Shown one piece after another: positions 1 to 5,446 of a DNA stretch of 7,299 bases. The notes beneath the pieces are model-generated. The model was given only the letters and a program-made list of their open reading frames with translations. It did no database searches and was not told the DNA's origin. Position 1 is the stretch's first letter. Every line of letters starts with the position of its first letter. Source of the DNA: Patescibacteria group bacterium. GTDB lineage: Bacteria; Patescibacteriota; Patescibacteriia; 2-12-FULL-60-25. The stretch is taken from NCBI GenBank assembly GCA_018824765.1, contig JAHJFW010000072.1:1-7299 (forward strand). The letters are read 5' to 3'. Made by a program: the position numbers and the translations under genes.

Positions 1-41
1 CTGTTATCTGCGACTGTTAACATTGATCTGTGTTGAACCAT
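1..41 (-). CDS. rplN: 50S ribosomal protein L14, N-terminal fragment (cut by window edge)
   Basis: The first 13 codons read MVQHRSMLTVADN and the next codon is cut by the window edge. This matches the characteristic bacterial L14 start, in which a short M-[IV]-Q-x-x-S segment leads into the conserved V-A-D-N. L14 is a core large-subunit protein at the subunit interface, where it contacts 16S rRNA helix 14 and neighbours L19. The ATG lies 10 nt downstream of the rpsQ stop. Its position after S17 is that of the first gene of the canonical spc operon, here apparently continuous with S10-operon genes. Only a weak purine stretch (TTTAAGA) precedes the start. The call rests on a short peptide, but motif and synteny agree strongly. 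Confidence 0.9.
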   Translation of the reverse strand, partial: MVQHRSMLTVADN

Positions 42-51
42 AGTCTTAAAG

Positions 52-333
52 TTATGCTGCTTTTATCGTCTTGATGTAACGCCAACGCTTGTCTTTCGAC
101 AACGGCCGCGTCTCCTCTACTTCAATCACATCGCCGACATGCGCCTTGCCGTGTTCATCATGGACTTTAAACTTGTTGGAAAGGGTGAAATACTTTCCGT
201 ACTTTGGGTGCTGAATGCGGCGGTCAATTTGAATAACGGCGGTTTTAGCCATTCCCGTCGAAACTACAACCCCGCGCAAATGTCTGCGCGCGGCATTACC
301 CTTTGTCTGATTTGTAGCTGTCTGGTCTGTCAT
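52..333 (-). CDS. rpsQ: 30S ribosomal protein S17
   Basis: S17 is a primary 16S rRNA binder in the 30S body. The 93-residue product carries the family pattern: RGVVVSTGMAKTAVIQIDRR (about 20-39), then HPKYGKYFTLSNKFKVHDE, GDVIEVEETRPLSKDKRW and a final strand YIKTIKAA. The OB-fold strands and the E-x-R-P-L-S-K-x-K-R-W signature are intact. Bacterial S17 is usually about 80-90 residues. The slight excess is a polar N-terminal stretch of about 18 residues (MTDQTATNQTKGNAARRH). The ATG follows the rpmC stop by 5 nt, and no Shine-Dalgarno sequence is visible (AACAATAAAATTT), so translation is probably coupled to rpmC. A later start is conceivable, but no better candidate is seen. Confidence 0.96.
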   Translation of the reverse strand: MTDQTATNQTKGNAARRHLRGVVVSTGMAKTAVIQIDRRIQHPKYGKYFTLSNKFKVHDEHGKAHVGDVIEVEETRPLSKDKRWRYIKTIKAA

Positions 334-338
334 AAATT

Positions 339-548
339 TTATTGTTTCGAGGCGGAATTTTTCTGGCTTAAATTAAGCGCCGTCAACACCCTTCCCAAGT
401 CACGCTTAGCATTCCTTAAAGCTCGCACTTTCGCATTCTGGCGTGTCGCGATTTTGAATCTCAAATCCCGAATCTCGCCTCTTAAAGAAGCGGCCACATT
501 CTTCAATTCATCTTCGGTTTTTTGGGTCAATTCCTTGGGATTTAACAT
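339..548 (-). CDS. rpmC: 50S ribosomal protein L29
   Basis: L29 is a small helical large-subunit protein beside L23 at the polypeptide exit, near the docking site for trigger factor and SRP. From the ATG at 548 the product is 69 residues, normal for the family. It begins MLNPKELTQKTEDELKN and continues with the two-helix hairpin core DLRFKIATRQNAKVRALRNAKRDLGRVLTAL. The reading frame can be extended to a TTG at 572 inside rplP. I prefer 548 because the M-x-x-K-E-L start is the family start and it lies 4 nt after the rplP stop. There is only a weak purine-rich stretch (AAGAACGA) upstream, so coupling to rplP is likely. Confidence 0.95.
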   Translation of the reverse strand: MLNPKELTQKTEDELKNVAASLRGEIRDLRFKIATRQNAKVRALRNAKRDLGRVLTALNLSQKNSASKQ

Positions 549-552
549 ACGT

Positions 553-972
553 CTAAATTTCGTTCTTAGCAATGAATTTTGCGCGGCAGGACAACTTGTA
601 ACGGGCTAACTGCAGCGCTTCTTTGGCGCTATCGCGCGGAATGCCGTCCATTTCAAACATGACCGTTCCGGGCTTAACCACTGCGATATAATGGTCTACC
701 GCTCCCTTACCGGCACCCATGGGAACTTCATTGCCTTTTTTGGTAATCGGTTTATCGGCAAAAATGCGAATCCAGATTTTTCCGCCGCGGCGCGTGTAGC
801 GGGTTAGCACACGGCGAGCGGCTTCAATTTGACGCGCGCTGACCCAAGCGCCGGTAAGCGCCTTAATGCCATATTGTCCGTATGCCAAATCAATTTTATC
901 AGTAGCGATACGCTTGTTGCGCGCTCGCCCCTTATGACATTTTCGGTGTTTAACCTTTCGTGGAATCAACAT
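553..972 (-). CDS. rplP: 50S ribosomal protein L16
   Basis: L16 binds the 23S rRNA near the A site and the central protuberance and helps position A-site tRNA. The 139-residue product has normal length. Conserved segments run in order: the start MLIPRKVKHRKCHKGR, ARQIEAARRVLTRYTRRGGKIWIRIFADKPITKK (about 55-88), the glycine-rich VPMGAGKGAVDHYIAVVKPG, and FEMDGIP with a basic C-terminus. The frame opens further upstream at a TTG (1005), but those 11 residues (MEIGNFSLCLD) are translated repeat element, not L16, so the ATG at 972 is the start. Its upstream sequence, TTTTTCTCTTTGTCTTGAT, has no Shine-Dalgarno motif. A 102-nt gap occupied by palindromic element A separates it from rpsC. Confidence 0.96.
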   Translation of the reverse strand: MLIPRKVKHRKCHKGRARNKRIATDKIDLAYGQYGIKALTGAWVSARQIEAARRVLTRYTRRGGKIWIRIFADKPITKKGNEVPMGAGKGAVDHYIAVVKPGTVMFEMDGIPRDSAKEALQLARYKLSCRAKFIAKNEI

Positions 973-982
973 ATCAAGACAA

Positions 983-1079
983 AGAGAAAAATTTCCAATT
1001 TCCAATTTCCAATTTCCAATTACTGAATGTCGGAATGTTTGATAATTGAAAATTGTAAATTGTAAATTTGATTTTCATA
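983..1079 (-). repeat. Palindromic heptad-repeat element A (rpsC-rplP junction)
   Basis: This 97-bp AT-rich element fills nearly all of the rpsC-rplP gap. Read on the minus strand it begins TATGAAAATCAAATTT and then has heptads of the type ACAATTT/TCAATTA. A short centre CATTCCGACATTC follows, then four near-perfect GGAAATT heptads (about 992-1019) and the end AAATTTTTCTCT. The left (CAATTT) and right (AAATTG) arms are imperfectly complementary, so the transcript could fold into a long AU-rich hairpin. Element B (2571-2659) shares both ends exactly and the same architecture. The left end overlaps the TGA of rpsC. I do not recognise a named family. Similar short AT repeats are, from memory, frequent in Parcubacteria-type genomes. 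Confidence 0.85.
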
Positions 1080-1788
1080 TAGCTCGTTGCATCCTGCCGC
1101 GCGGGCGGGTGGTTGGTGTGCTTGGTTTATACTGCGCCAAACGATCCTGCTCAAAAACATCGCCGCGGTAAATCCAAACTTTAACGCCAATCGTCCCGGC
1201 CATGGTATGCGCCGTATCCGTGGCAAAATCAATGTCGGCGCGCAAATTTGTCAGCGGTATTTTCCCCCAACCCAACCATTCGCGACGGGCGATTTCGGCT
1301 CCGTTCAAGCGACCTGATACTGCGATTTTCACACCCAGTGCACCGGCTTTTTTAACACGCTCTATGGTCATCTTAAGCGTCCGGCGAAACGGCATGCGGC
1401 GTTCCAAATCAGATACCACCTGTGCTGCAATAATCACGGCTTCCAATGCAGCTTTCGGCGTTTCTATCACATTCAATTGAAACTGAACCTTCTTTCCGTT
1501 AAAAAACTTTTTGAGCACTTTTTTCTTCAACTCTTCGATGCCGACGCCCGAACGTCCAATGACCAAACCCGGTTTTCCGCTGAAAACCGTGATTGCCAAA
1601 GCTCCCCGCGACCGCTCGATTACCACCTTGTTGACCTGCGCCTCTTTAAGTTCCTTTTTCAGAAAATCACGCAAAGCAAGATCTTGTTTCAGAAAATCGC
1701 GATAGATCTGGTCGCGTGCAAACCACTTCGACGGCCAAGTCGTAGTGGTGCCAAGACGAAATACTTTTGGATGGACTTTATGACCCAT
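1075..1788 (-). CDS. rpsC: 30S ribosomal protein S3
   Basis: S3 sits in the 30S head at the mRNA entry channel, where with S4 and S5 it contributes to mRNA helicase activity. The 237 residues fit the family (about 210-240). Visible parts are the N-terminal MGHKVHPKVFRLG, the type-2 KH domain with its GxxG loop in KPGLVIGRSGVGIEELKKKV (about 72-91), the domain SGRLNGAEIARREWLGWGKIPLTNLRADIDFA and the signature IGVKVWIYRGDVF. The C-terminal tail is short, basic and threonine/proline-rich. The ATG at 1788 follows a 32-nt spacer made of a degenerate 7-mer repeat with no Shine-Dalgarno sequence. The terminal TGA (1075-1077) is inside the left end of repeat element A. Confidence 0.97.
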   Translation of the reverse strand: MGHKVHPKVFRLGTTTTWPSKWFARDQIYRDFLKQDLALRDFLKKELKEAQVNKVVIERSRGALAITVFSGKPGLVIGRSGVGIEELKKKVLKKFFNGKKVQFQLNVIETPKAALEAVIIAAQVVSDLERRMPFRRTLKMTIERVKKAGALGVKIAVSGRLNGAEIARREWLGWGKIPLTNLRADIDFATDTAHTMAGTIGVKVWIYRGDVFEQDRLAQYKPSTPTTRPRGRMQRAI

Positions 1789-1789
1789 A

Positions 1790-1814
1790 GGTTTAGAAGC
1801 TAGGAGCTGGAATC
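1790..1814 (+). repeat. Degenerate 7-mer tandem repeat before rpsC
   Basis: The 32-nt rplV-rpsC spacer holds roughly three heptads on the plus strand: TAGAAGC, TAGGAGC, TGGAATC. It is a different repeat family from elements A/B and from the 9-mer units in rplV. The copy number is low, so chance cannot be excluded from this window alone. The context, in an operon where other gaps also carry tandem repeats, makes it worth recording. On the minus strand it leaves rpsC without a Shine-Dalgarno sequence (the last bases before the ATG are TTCTAAACCT). Confidence 0.5.
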
Positions 1815-1820
1815 TTTAAG

Positions 1821-2246
1821 TTAGGCATTAGGAAGCACTTTTGCTTTTTTCTCTTTAGCTTTCGACTTTACGGACTTTACGGACTTTATGGACTTAATTG
1901 ACTTTGGACTCGCTTTCTCATCCGACAAAACAATATTGATGTGCGTGGTCCGCTTGCGGATCGGCGCCGCCCTGCCCATTGCTCTCGGCCTGAAACGGCT
2001 GAGTGTCGGACCGCCGTCGGCAGTTATTTTTTTCACAACTAGATCCGACTTAGCGAGCTTGAAATTATTCTCGGCATTGGCAATGGCTGATTGCAACAGC
2101 TTCATTACCGGACGAGCGGCATCTTTTTTCAAGAAAGACAGGCGCGTCAGGGCTTCGTTGACTGGTAAACCGCGAATCGAATCGACCACCAGACGGACTT
2201 TTCTGGGAGCCATTCTCAGGTATCGAAGTGTTGCGTGTACATCCAT
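1821..2246 (-). CDS. rplV: 50S ribosomal protein L22 with repeat-encoded C-terminal tail
   Basis: L22 lines the exit tunnel with its extended beta-hairpin and its globular part binds 23S rRNA at the tunnel mouth. Residues 1-110 are a complete L22: LRYLRMAPRKVRLVVDSIRG (about 7-26), the helices to NAENNFKL, then ITADGGPTLSRFRPRAMGRAAPIRKRTTHINIVLSDE containing the hairpin. The product is 141 residues against the usual 110-115. The extra 31 residues form a lysine-rich tail whose core, KSIKSIKSVKSVKS (115-128), is encoded by a 9-bp tandem repeat at 1864-1910. The tail ends KAKEKKAKVLPNA. The ATG lies 11 nt after the rpsS stop, with no Shine-Dalgarno sequence in the AU-rich leader. The family call is certain; whether the tail has a role is unknown. 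Confidence 0.96.
   Translation of the reverse strand: MDVHATLRYLRMAPRKVRLVVDSIRGLPVNEALTRLSFLKKDAARPVMKLLQSAIANAENNFKLAKSDLVVKKITADGGPTLSRFRPRAMGRAAPIRKRTTHINIVLSDEKASPKSIKSIKSVKSVKSKAKEKKAKVLPNA
1864..1910 (+). repeat. 9-bp tandem repeat (GACTTTACG/GACTTTATG) inside rplV
   Basis: On the plus strand the units are GACTTTACG (1864-1872), GACTTTACG (1873-1881), GACTTTATG (1882-1890), GACTTAATT (1891-1899), then the partial units GACTTTG and GACT. On the coding (minus) strand each nonamer is three codons giving K-S-[IV], so it is read in frame as the tail of L22. The same GACTTTATG unit occurs twice in the non-coding spacer after rpsJ (5457-5474). The repeat is therefore not specific to L22 coding. 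Confidence 0.9.
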
Positions 2247-2257
2247 ATATTATCGCA

Positions 2258-2566
2258 TTATTTTGACGCGGCCGGAGCGGCTGTCGATGAAGCATCAAGG
2301 CCTTTTTGCATTTTACCGCCATGGCGGATGAATTTTTTTGTCGGTGAAAACTCCCCGAGCTTATGGCCTACCATATTTTCGACAATAAACACCGGGATGT
2401 GCGTTTTACCATTATGTACCCCAAAGGTAAACCCCACCATGGCCGGCGTGATGGTCGAGGCCCTGTACCATGTTTTGATGACCGTTTTGTCGCCCGTCTT
2501 TAATTTGGCCACCTTGGCCAGCAATTTGGGTTCTGTAAACGGACCTTTTTTTAGACTTCGTGACAT
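2258..2566 (-). CDS. rpsS: 30S ribosomal protein S19
   Basis: S19 forms part of the 30S head, pairs with S13 and contacts the 50S and tRNA. From the ATG at 2566 the product has 102 residues. It starts with the invariant MSRSLKKGPF and continues VIKTWYRASTITPAMVGFTFGVHNGKTHIPVFIVENMVGHKLGEFSPTKKFIRHGG, the intact family core. The last 20 or so residues (KMQKGLDASSTAAPAASK) extend past the usual end near 90 and are alanine/serine-rich. A TTG at 2593 would add nine residues (MEIVNFSLN), but these are translated from repeat element B and are rejected. The 93-nt gap to rplB is almost entirely element B. No Shine-Dalgarno sequence precedes the start (TTTTTCTCTAAAT). Confidence 0.96.
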   Translation of the reverse strand: MSRSLKKGPFTEPKLLAKVAKLKTGDKTVIKTWYRASTITPAMVGFTFGVHNGKTHIPVFIVENMVGHKLGEFSPTKKFIRHGGKMQKGLDASSTAAPAASK

Positions 2567-2570
2567 ATTT

Positions 2571-2659
2571 AGAGAAAAATTTACAATTTCCAATTTATAA
2601 TTTCCAATTTCGGAACATTTGTAAATTGAAAATTGATAATTGAAAATTTGATTTTCATA
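2571..2659 (-). repeat. Palindromic heptad-repeat element B (rplB-rpsS junction)
   Basis: This 89-bp element starts immediately after the rplB stop codon and ends 4 nt before the rpsS start. Read on the minus strand it has the same termini as element A: TATGAAAATCAAATTT at its left end and AAATTTTTCTCT at its right end. CAATTT-type heptads form the left arm, a centre ATGTTCCG resembles that of A (CATTCCG), and GGAAATT/GTAAATT heptads form the right arm. The arms can pair into an AU-rich hairpin. Identical ends around a variable heptad interior indicate a dispersed element, not independent AT-rich drift. Confidence 0.85.
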
Positions 2660-3493
2660 CTATTTTTTCTTCCTTCGCTTGATGATTAGTTTATCCGAGG
2701 CACGATTCTTGCGGCGCGTTTTTACGCCAAGCGCGTGTTTGCCCCATTTTGTTTTAGGATGCGTCATACCGATCGGATGCTTGCCTTCGCCTCCTCCGTG
2801 CGGATGGTCAACCGGATTCATAGCTTTACCGCGTACTGTCGGCTTGATGCCGCGCCAGCGCATACGTCCGGCCTTACCCCAACGCACCAAGCGCCAATCT
2901 TGGTTAGATACGGTACCAAGAGTCGCCATGCACTGTTTCGAGACCTGACGCATTTCACCGGAAGGAAGTTTCAAAGTGGCATAAGGGCCCTCGACAGCCA
3001 TAAGTTGAATTCCCGCGCCCGCCCCTCTGGCCAATTGTCCGCCCTTGCCAGGAGTTAATTCGACATTATGGATAGTGCTGCCAATCGGCATTTTTTCAAG
3101 CGGTAAACGGTTGCCTGTTGTAATTTCAGCCGACTCCTTGGATGATACGATAATGCTTCCGACGCTTAACCTGTCCGGTGCGATAATATATCTTTTCTCG
3201 CCGTCTTTATAGACAAGTAATGAAATACGCGCGCCGCGTGACGGATCGTATTCAATGGAAGCTACTTTGGCTGGAATATCATACTTGTCGCGCTTAAAAT
3301 CTATTACGCGGATGTAACGCTTTGCTCCGCCGCCCTTGTGGCGCACCGTAATTTTTCCCTTGGTCCGTCCGGCAAAAGCTTTTCGCGGAATAATCAAGCT
3401 CTTTTCAGGTTTGTGCCGTGTAATATCCGAAAAAACCTGCACGGATGAATTGCGGCGGCCTTTAGTAACTGGTAAATATTTTTTTATCGGCAT
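2660..3493 (-). CDS. rplB: 50S ribosomal protein L2
   Basis: L2 binds 23S rRNA next to the peptidyl-transferase centre and is needed for subunit association and activity. The 277-residue length matches the family (about 273-277). Features in order are MPIKKYLPVTKGRRNSS, GRTKGKITVRHKGGGAKRYIRVIDFKR, the OB-like domain with IEYDPSRGARISLLVYKDGEKRYIIAP, the SH3-like domain GSTIHNVELTPGKGGQLARGAGA and the C-terminal MNPVDHPHGGGEGKHP, which contains the histidine region implicated in peptidyl transfer. The frame extends upstream to 3529. I chose 3493 because it gives the family start and has a clear AAGGAG 9 nt before it. The gap to the rplW stop is 4 nt. Confidence 0.97.
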   Translation of the reverse strand: MPIKKYLPVTKGRRNSSVQVFSDITRHKPEKSLIIPRKAFAGRTKGKITVRHKGGGAKRYIRVIDFKRDKYDIPAKVASIEYDPSRGARISLLVYKDGEKRYIIAPDRLSVGSIIVSSKESAEITTGNRLPLEKMPIGSTIHNVELTPGKGGQLARGAGAGIQLMAVEGPYATLKLPSGEMRQVSKQCMATLGTVSNQDWRLVRWGKAGRMRWRGIKPTVRGKAMNPVDHPHGGGEGKHPIGMTHPKTKWGKHALGVKTRRKNRASDKLIIKRRKKK

Positions 3494-3508
3494 ATCGTTA
3501 GACTCCTT
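3494..3508 (-). promoter_or_regulatory. Shine-Dalgarno site of rplB
   Basis: AAGGAG (3503-3508 on the minus strand) lies inside the last codons of rplW, 9 nt before the ATG at 3493. It is the best ribosome-binding site in the window. It decides the rplB start against the in-frame upstream alternative at 3529. It also shows that the organism uses the anti-Shine-Dalgarno interaction even though most genes here lack one. Confidence 0.85.
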
Positions 3509-3920
3509 CGTAGACATCAAGTTTTTCACCTTTCTTCAAAGTAACCAATGCCTTCTTCCAATTGGCCCGCCTTCCGCTAATACGGCCGCGAGTCATCCTT
3601 TTACCCATGCCGCGAATGACGTGCACAGACTCAACCTTGACTTTGTATAACGCTTCCACGGCTTTTCTTATTTCAATCTTATTGGCTGTAACGGGCACAT
3701 TAAAAACATAAGTGCCTTTTGAGGCCAGAGCTGCGGCTTTTTCACTGACTCTGGGCGTCGTCAACAAAACACCGCTCTTACTCATTTTTACGGTCAAAGT
3801 TCCGGCTGCGCCAACCAATGCCTCAACCTGTTTTGCAACTGCTGGGGTTGAAGTGGCCGTATCTTCCGTCTTTGCGGTTGTTGACGGGGATTTTTTCTTT
3901 AATCGTTCAAATAGTCCCAT
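3498..3920 (-). CDS. rplW: 50S ribosomal protein L23 with N-terminal extension
   Basis: L23 sits at the exit-tunnel mouth and is the main docking site for trigger factor and SRP. The family core is residues 51-140: LLTTPRVSEKAAALASKGTYVFNVPVTANKIEIRKAVEALYKVKVESVHVI, then the flexible basic loop RGMGKRMTRGRISGRRANWKKALVTLKKGEKLDVYEGV. Before it lies a 50-residue stretch starting MGLFERLKKK and continuing with a low-complexity Thr/Ala/Ser linker. L23 is usually 95-100 residues, so 140 is long. The ATG at 3920 overlaps the rplD stop by 14 nt and has only a weak GGA 8-10 nt upstream. An internal ATG at 3785 would give a standard-length protein but has no better ribosome-binding site. The frame is also open upstream to 3965, inside rplD, which is rejected. 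Confidence 0.93.
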   Translation of the reverse strand: MGLFERLKKKSPSTTAKTEDTATSTPAVAKQVEALVGAAGTLTVKMSKSGVLLTTPRVSEKAAALASKGTYVFNVPVTANKIEIRKAVEALYKVKVESVHVIRGMGKRMTRGRISGRRANWKKALVTLKKGEKLDVYEGV

Positions 3921-4542
3921 ATGTTTTTTCCAAAACTGGTAAAACCTCCTGCTGCATAAGAACACTCGGAGCGGTCAATACATCGACTAAATTCAAAGTA
4001 TTGGCAGTAACGAGATGCACATTCGGTATGTTTCTAACCATTCTAAGAAGACCCGGATTCGAACTCGGAATGACGAACAAAGTGCGCCTGCCGAGAGGCA
4101 ACTTTTTAAACATCAAAGCTGCTTGTTTGGTCTTTTCCTCTGTAAACACCGGTTTTTCCAGAAGTACTAATTTCTCATGCGCGACTTTATCCGAAAGCGC
4201 CATAAGGAATGCCTGCCTTTTGACCTTGGCGTTTATTTTTAATGAAAAATTCCGCTCTTTGCGCGGACCGTGCGCGATCCCTCCGCCAACCCACTGCGGT
4301 GAACGAATCGATCCTTGGCGCGCTCGGCCGGTACCTTTTTGTTTCCAAGGTTTTTTTCCGCCGCCTCTGACTTCGCCGCGTGTTTTCGTGTGCCCGACAT
4401 TCTTGCGCGCGTTCGCCTGCTGGGCAACCATGGCCTCGTGGACCAATGCTGGCTTAATTTTCACGCCGAAAATCACCGGATTCAAATCCGCGTTACCCGT
4501 AATTTTTCCCTCTTGATTATAAATGTTGACGGTTAAAGACAT
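3907..4542 (-). CDS. rplD: 50S ribosomal protein L4
   Basis: L4 stabilises 23S rRNA domain I and its extended loop lines the exit tunnel constriction with L22. In E. coli it is also the autogenous repressor of the S10 operon. The 211 residues fit the family (about 200-210). The extended loop is intact: QQANARKNVGHTKTRGEVRGGGKKPWKQKGTGRARQGSIRSPQWVGGGIAHGPRKERNFSLKIN (about 41-104). The Rossmann-like C-terminal part follows, with RRTLFVIPSSNPGLLRMVRNIPNVHLVTANTLNLVDVLTAPSVLM. The gap from rplC is 8 nt; an AAGAG about 14 nt upstream is a weak candidate ribosome-binding site. The stop overlaps the rplW start by 14 nt, which suggests coupled translation. Confidence 0.97.
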   Translation of the reverse strand: MSLTVNIYNQEGKITGNADLNPVIFGVKIKPALVHEAMVAQQANARKNVGHTKTRGEVRGGGKKPWKQKGTGRARQGSIRSPQWVGGGIAHGPRKERNFSLKINAKVKRQAFLMALSDKVAHEKLVLLEKPVFTEEKTKQAALMFKKLPLGRRTLFVIPSSNPGLLRMVRNIPNVHLVTANTLNLVDVLTAPSVLMQQEVLPVLEKTYGTI

Positions 4543-4550
4543 AAAACTGT

Positions 4551-5165
4551 TTAGCTCTTAGCTTCGTCGCTACGAAGTTCGACAAGGCTGTTGCGACAAC
4601 CCGGGATCGCTCCTTTGATTGCCAGAATTCCGTTGTCGCGAACTTCAATTACTTCCAAATTTTTTACCGTCACCCTGTCACCGCCCATGCGTCCGGGTTT
4701 TTTCGTACCTTTTAAAACGTGCTGCACGCCGCCAGGACCTGACGAACCCGGCATACGCTCTTGATCTTTGTGTCCGTGCGAAGCCGGTGCCCCGTGAAAT
4801 CCATGGCGCTTGACCACGCCCTGAAAACCCTTGCCCTTTGAAACTCCGGTTGCGTTAATCTTGTCTCCGGAAGTAAACGCCGAAGCCAGAATCGTATCGC
4901 CTCTTTTAAATGCATCCGGGTCGGTTATCCTGAATTCACGTAAAATTCCGAACTTATCAAGCTCTTTCAGATGCCCGGCTGAGGGTTTACTGAGTTTCTT
5001 AAGCGGAGAAAAACCGATTTGGACAGCCTTGTAACCCTCCTTTTCCACGTCTTTCACCTGCGTTACAACGCATGGTCCGGCTTGCACCAAAGTAACCGGA
5101 ACAACCGTCCCATCAGGACGGAAAATCTGCGACATCTCCAATTTTTTAGCAAGAATGAATTTCAT
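4551..5165 (-). CDS. rplC: 50S ribosomal protein L3
   Basis: L3 nucleates 50S assembly and its loop reaches the peptidyl-transferase centre. The 204-residue product has the usual length. It begins MKFILAKKLEMSQIFRPDGTVVPVTLVQAGPCVVTQVK, followed by GYKAVQIGF, then SKGKGFQGVVKRHGFHGAPASHGHKDQERMPGSSGPGGVQHVLKGTKKPGRMGGDRVTVKNLEV. The central loop departs from the proteobacterial form: GSSGPGGVQHVLKGTKKPGRMG stands where E. coli has [23 protein letters not shown], so the glutamine methylated by PrmB in E. coli appears absent. That comparison is from memory. The ATG at 5165 fits the family start. Only TAGG lies close upstream, at the edge of a TACGAAT repeat. The gap from rpsJ is an unusual 325 nt. 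Confidence 0.97.
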   Translation of the reverse strand: MKFILAKKLEMSQIFRPDGTVVPVTLVQAGPCVVTQVKDVEKEGYKAVQIGFSPLKKLSKPSAGHLKELDKFGILREFRITDPDAFKRGDTILASAFTSGDKINATGVSKGKGFQGVVKRHGFHGAPASHGHKDQERMPGSSGPGGVQHVLKGTKKPGRMGGDRVTVKNLEVIEVRDNGILAIKGAIPGCRNSLVELRSDEAKS

Positions 5166-5170
5166 ATCGC

Positions 5171-5214
5171 CTACGAAAATACGAATCTACACGAAATCTA
5201 CGAATATACGAATT
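5171..5214 (+). repeat. TACGAAT-type tandem repeat before rplC
   Basis: On the plus strand, units of the type TACGAA recur every 7-11 bp: TACGAAAA, TACGAATC, TACACGAAATC, TACGAATA, TACGAATTA. The block lies directly in front of the rplC start, so it occupies the region where the ribosome-binding site should be and forms the last part of the long rpsJ-rplC leader. It is a fourth repeat family, distinct from the other three in this window. Confidence 0.75.
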
Positions 5215-5217
5215 AGG

Positions 5218-5446
5218 ATCCTATATGCAAAGACCAGAAGCACGAACGCGTCACTTAGACGTAGCCGCACTTCTGGCCTTTACAGCGATCAAAGGCACTT
5301 CAATTTTATGATCAGCTGCAAATTCGTTTCTATAGCAGGGAGGTTATGTCATAAAGATCGCAATCGCTGGCGATGTTTGGCCGAACTGAGCTCGGCCGAC
5401 AACTTACTCCTTGTGAAACGGACTTGCAGGGAACGAAATATTTTTT
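5218..5446 (-). other. Non-coding core of the rpsJ-rplC spacer
   Basis: This stretch of about 229 bp lacks a convincing gene and is framed by the TACGAAT repeat on one side and the GACTTTATG repeat on the other. Besides the 24-position hairpin it contains a GGCCGA/TCGGCC stem with a 7-nt loop (5379-5397) and a perfect 10-bp palindrome TAGGATCCTA at its edge (5214-5223). On the minus strand there is an extended -10-like TGCTATAGA (5329-5337) with no good -35, a weak hint of an internal promoter. A plus-strand open frame runs across the region, but its first part is translated repeat and it matches no family known to me. Confidence 0.5.
5229..5281 (-). other. Long RNA hairpin in the rpsJ-rplC spacer
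   Basis: On the minus-strand transcript the base AAAGGCCAGAAG (5281-5270) pairs with CUUCUGGUCUUU (5240-5229), 12 pairs with one G-U. The helix continues through UGCGGCUA against CGUUCGUG with several G-U pairs and two mismatches. It is capped by CGUC/GACG around a UAAGU loop, giving about 24 positions per arm and only two mismatches. No U-tract follows (the next bases are GCAUAUAGG), so it is not an intrinsic terminator. An upstream GCCUUU (5291-5296) can pair with AAAGGC (5276-5281) and would break the base of the helix. It could be an autogenous regulatory leader, an RNA processing site or part of a small RNA. I recognise no known family. Confidence 0.55.

Noticed and set aside
139..609. 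156-codon plus-strand open frame across rpsQ, rpmC and rplP
   Set aside because: It is antisense to three conserved ribosomal genes and has no family signal.
973..1005. Longer rplP start at a TTG (extra MEIGNFSLCLD)
   Set aside because: The added residues are translated from repeat element A; the family start MLIPRK begins at 972.
991..1060. CRISPR array in the heptad-rich gap
   Set aside because: The units are 7 bp without unique spacers of CRISPR size, and no cas genes are present.
1020..1232. 70-codon minus-strand open frame overlapping rpsC
   Set aside because: It is out of frame with the clearly conserved end of S3 and runs into repeat element A.
2567..2593. Longer rpsS start at a TTG (extra MEIVNFSLN)
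   Set aside because: The added residues are translated from repeat element B; MSRSLKKGPF is the universal S19 start.
3494..3529. Longer rplB start (extra MKNLMSTKESND)
   Set aside because: It overlaps rplW and is not part of the L2 family; a strong AAGGAG points to 3493.
3818..4516. 232-codon plus-strand open frame antisense to rplD/rplW
   Set aside because: It is a shadow of L4 and L23 coding; the translated product has no recognisable domain and no ribosome-binding site.
5229..5281. Intrinsic terminator between rpsJ and rplC
   Set aside because: The stem is long, but no U-tract follows it on the minus strand (GCAUAUAGG); on the plus strand the following bases TACAGCGATC are not a U-tract either.
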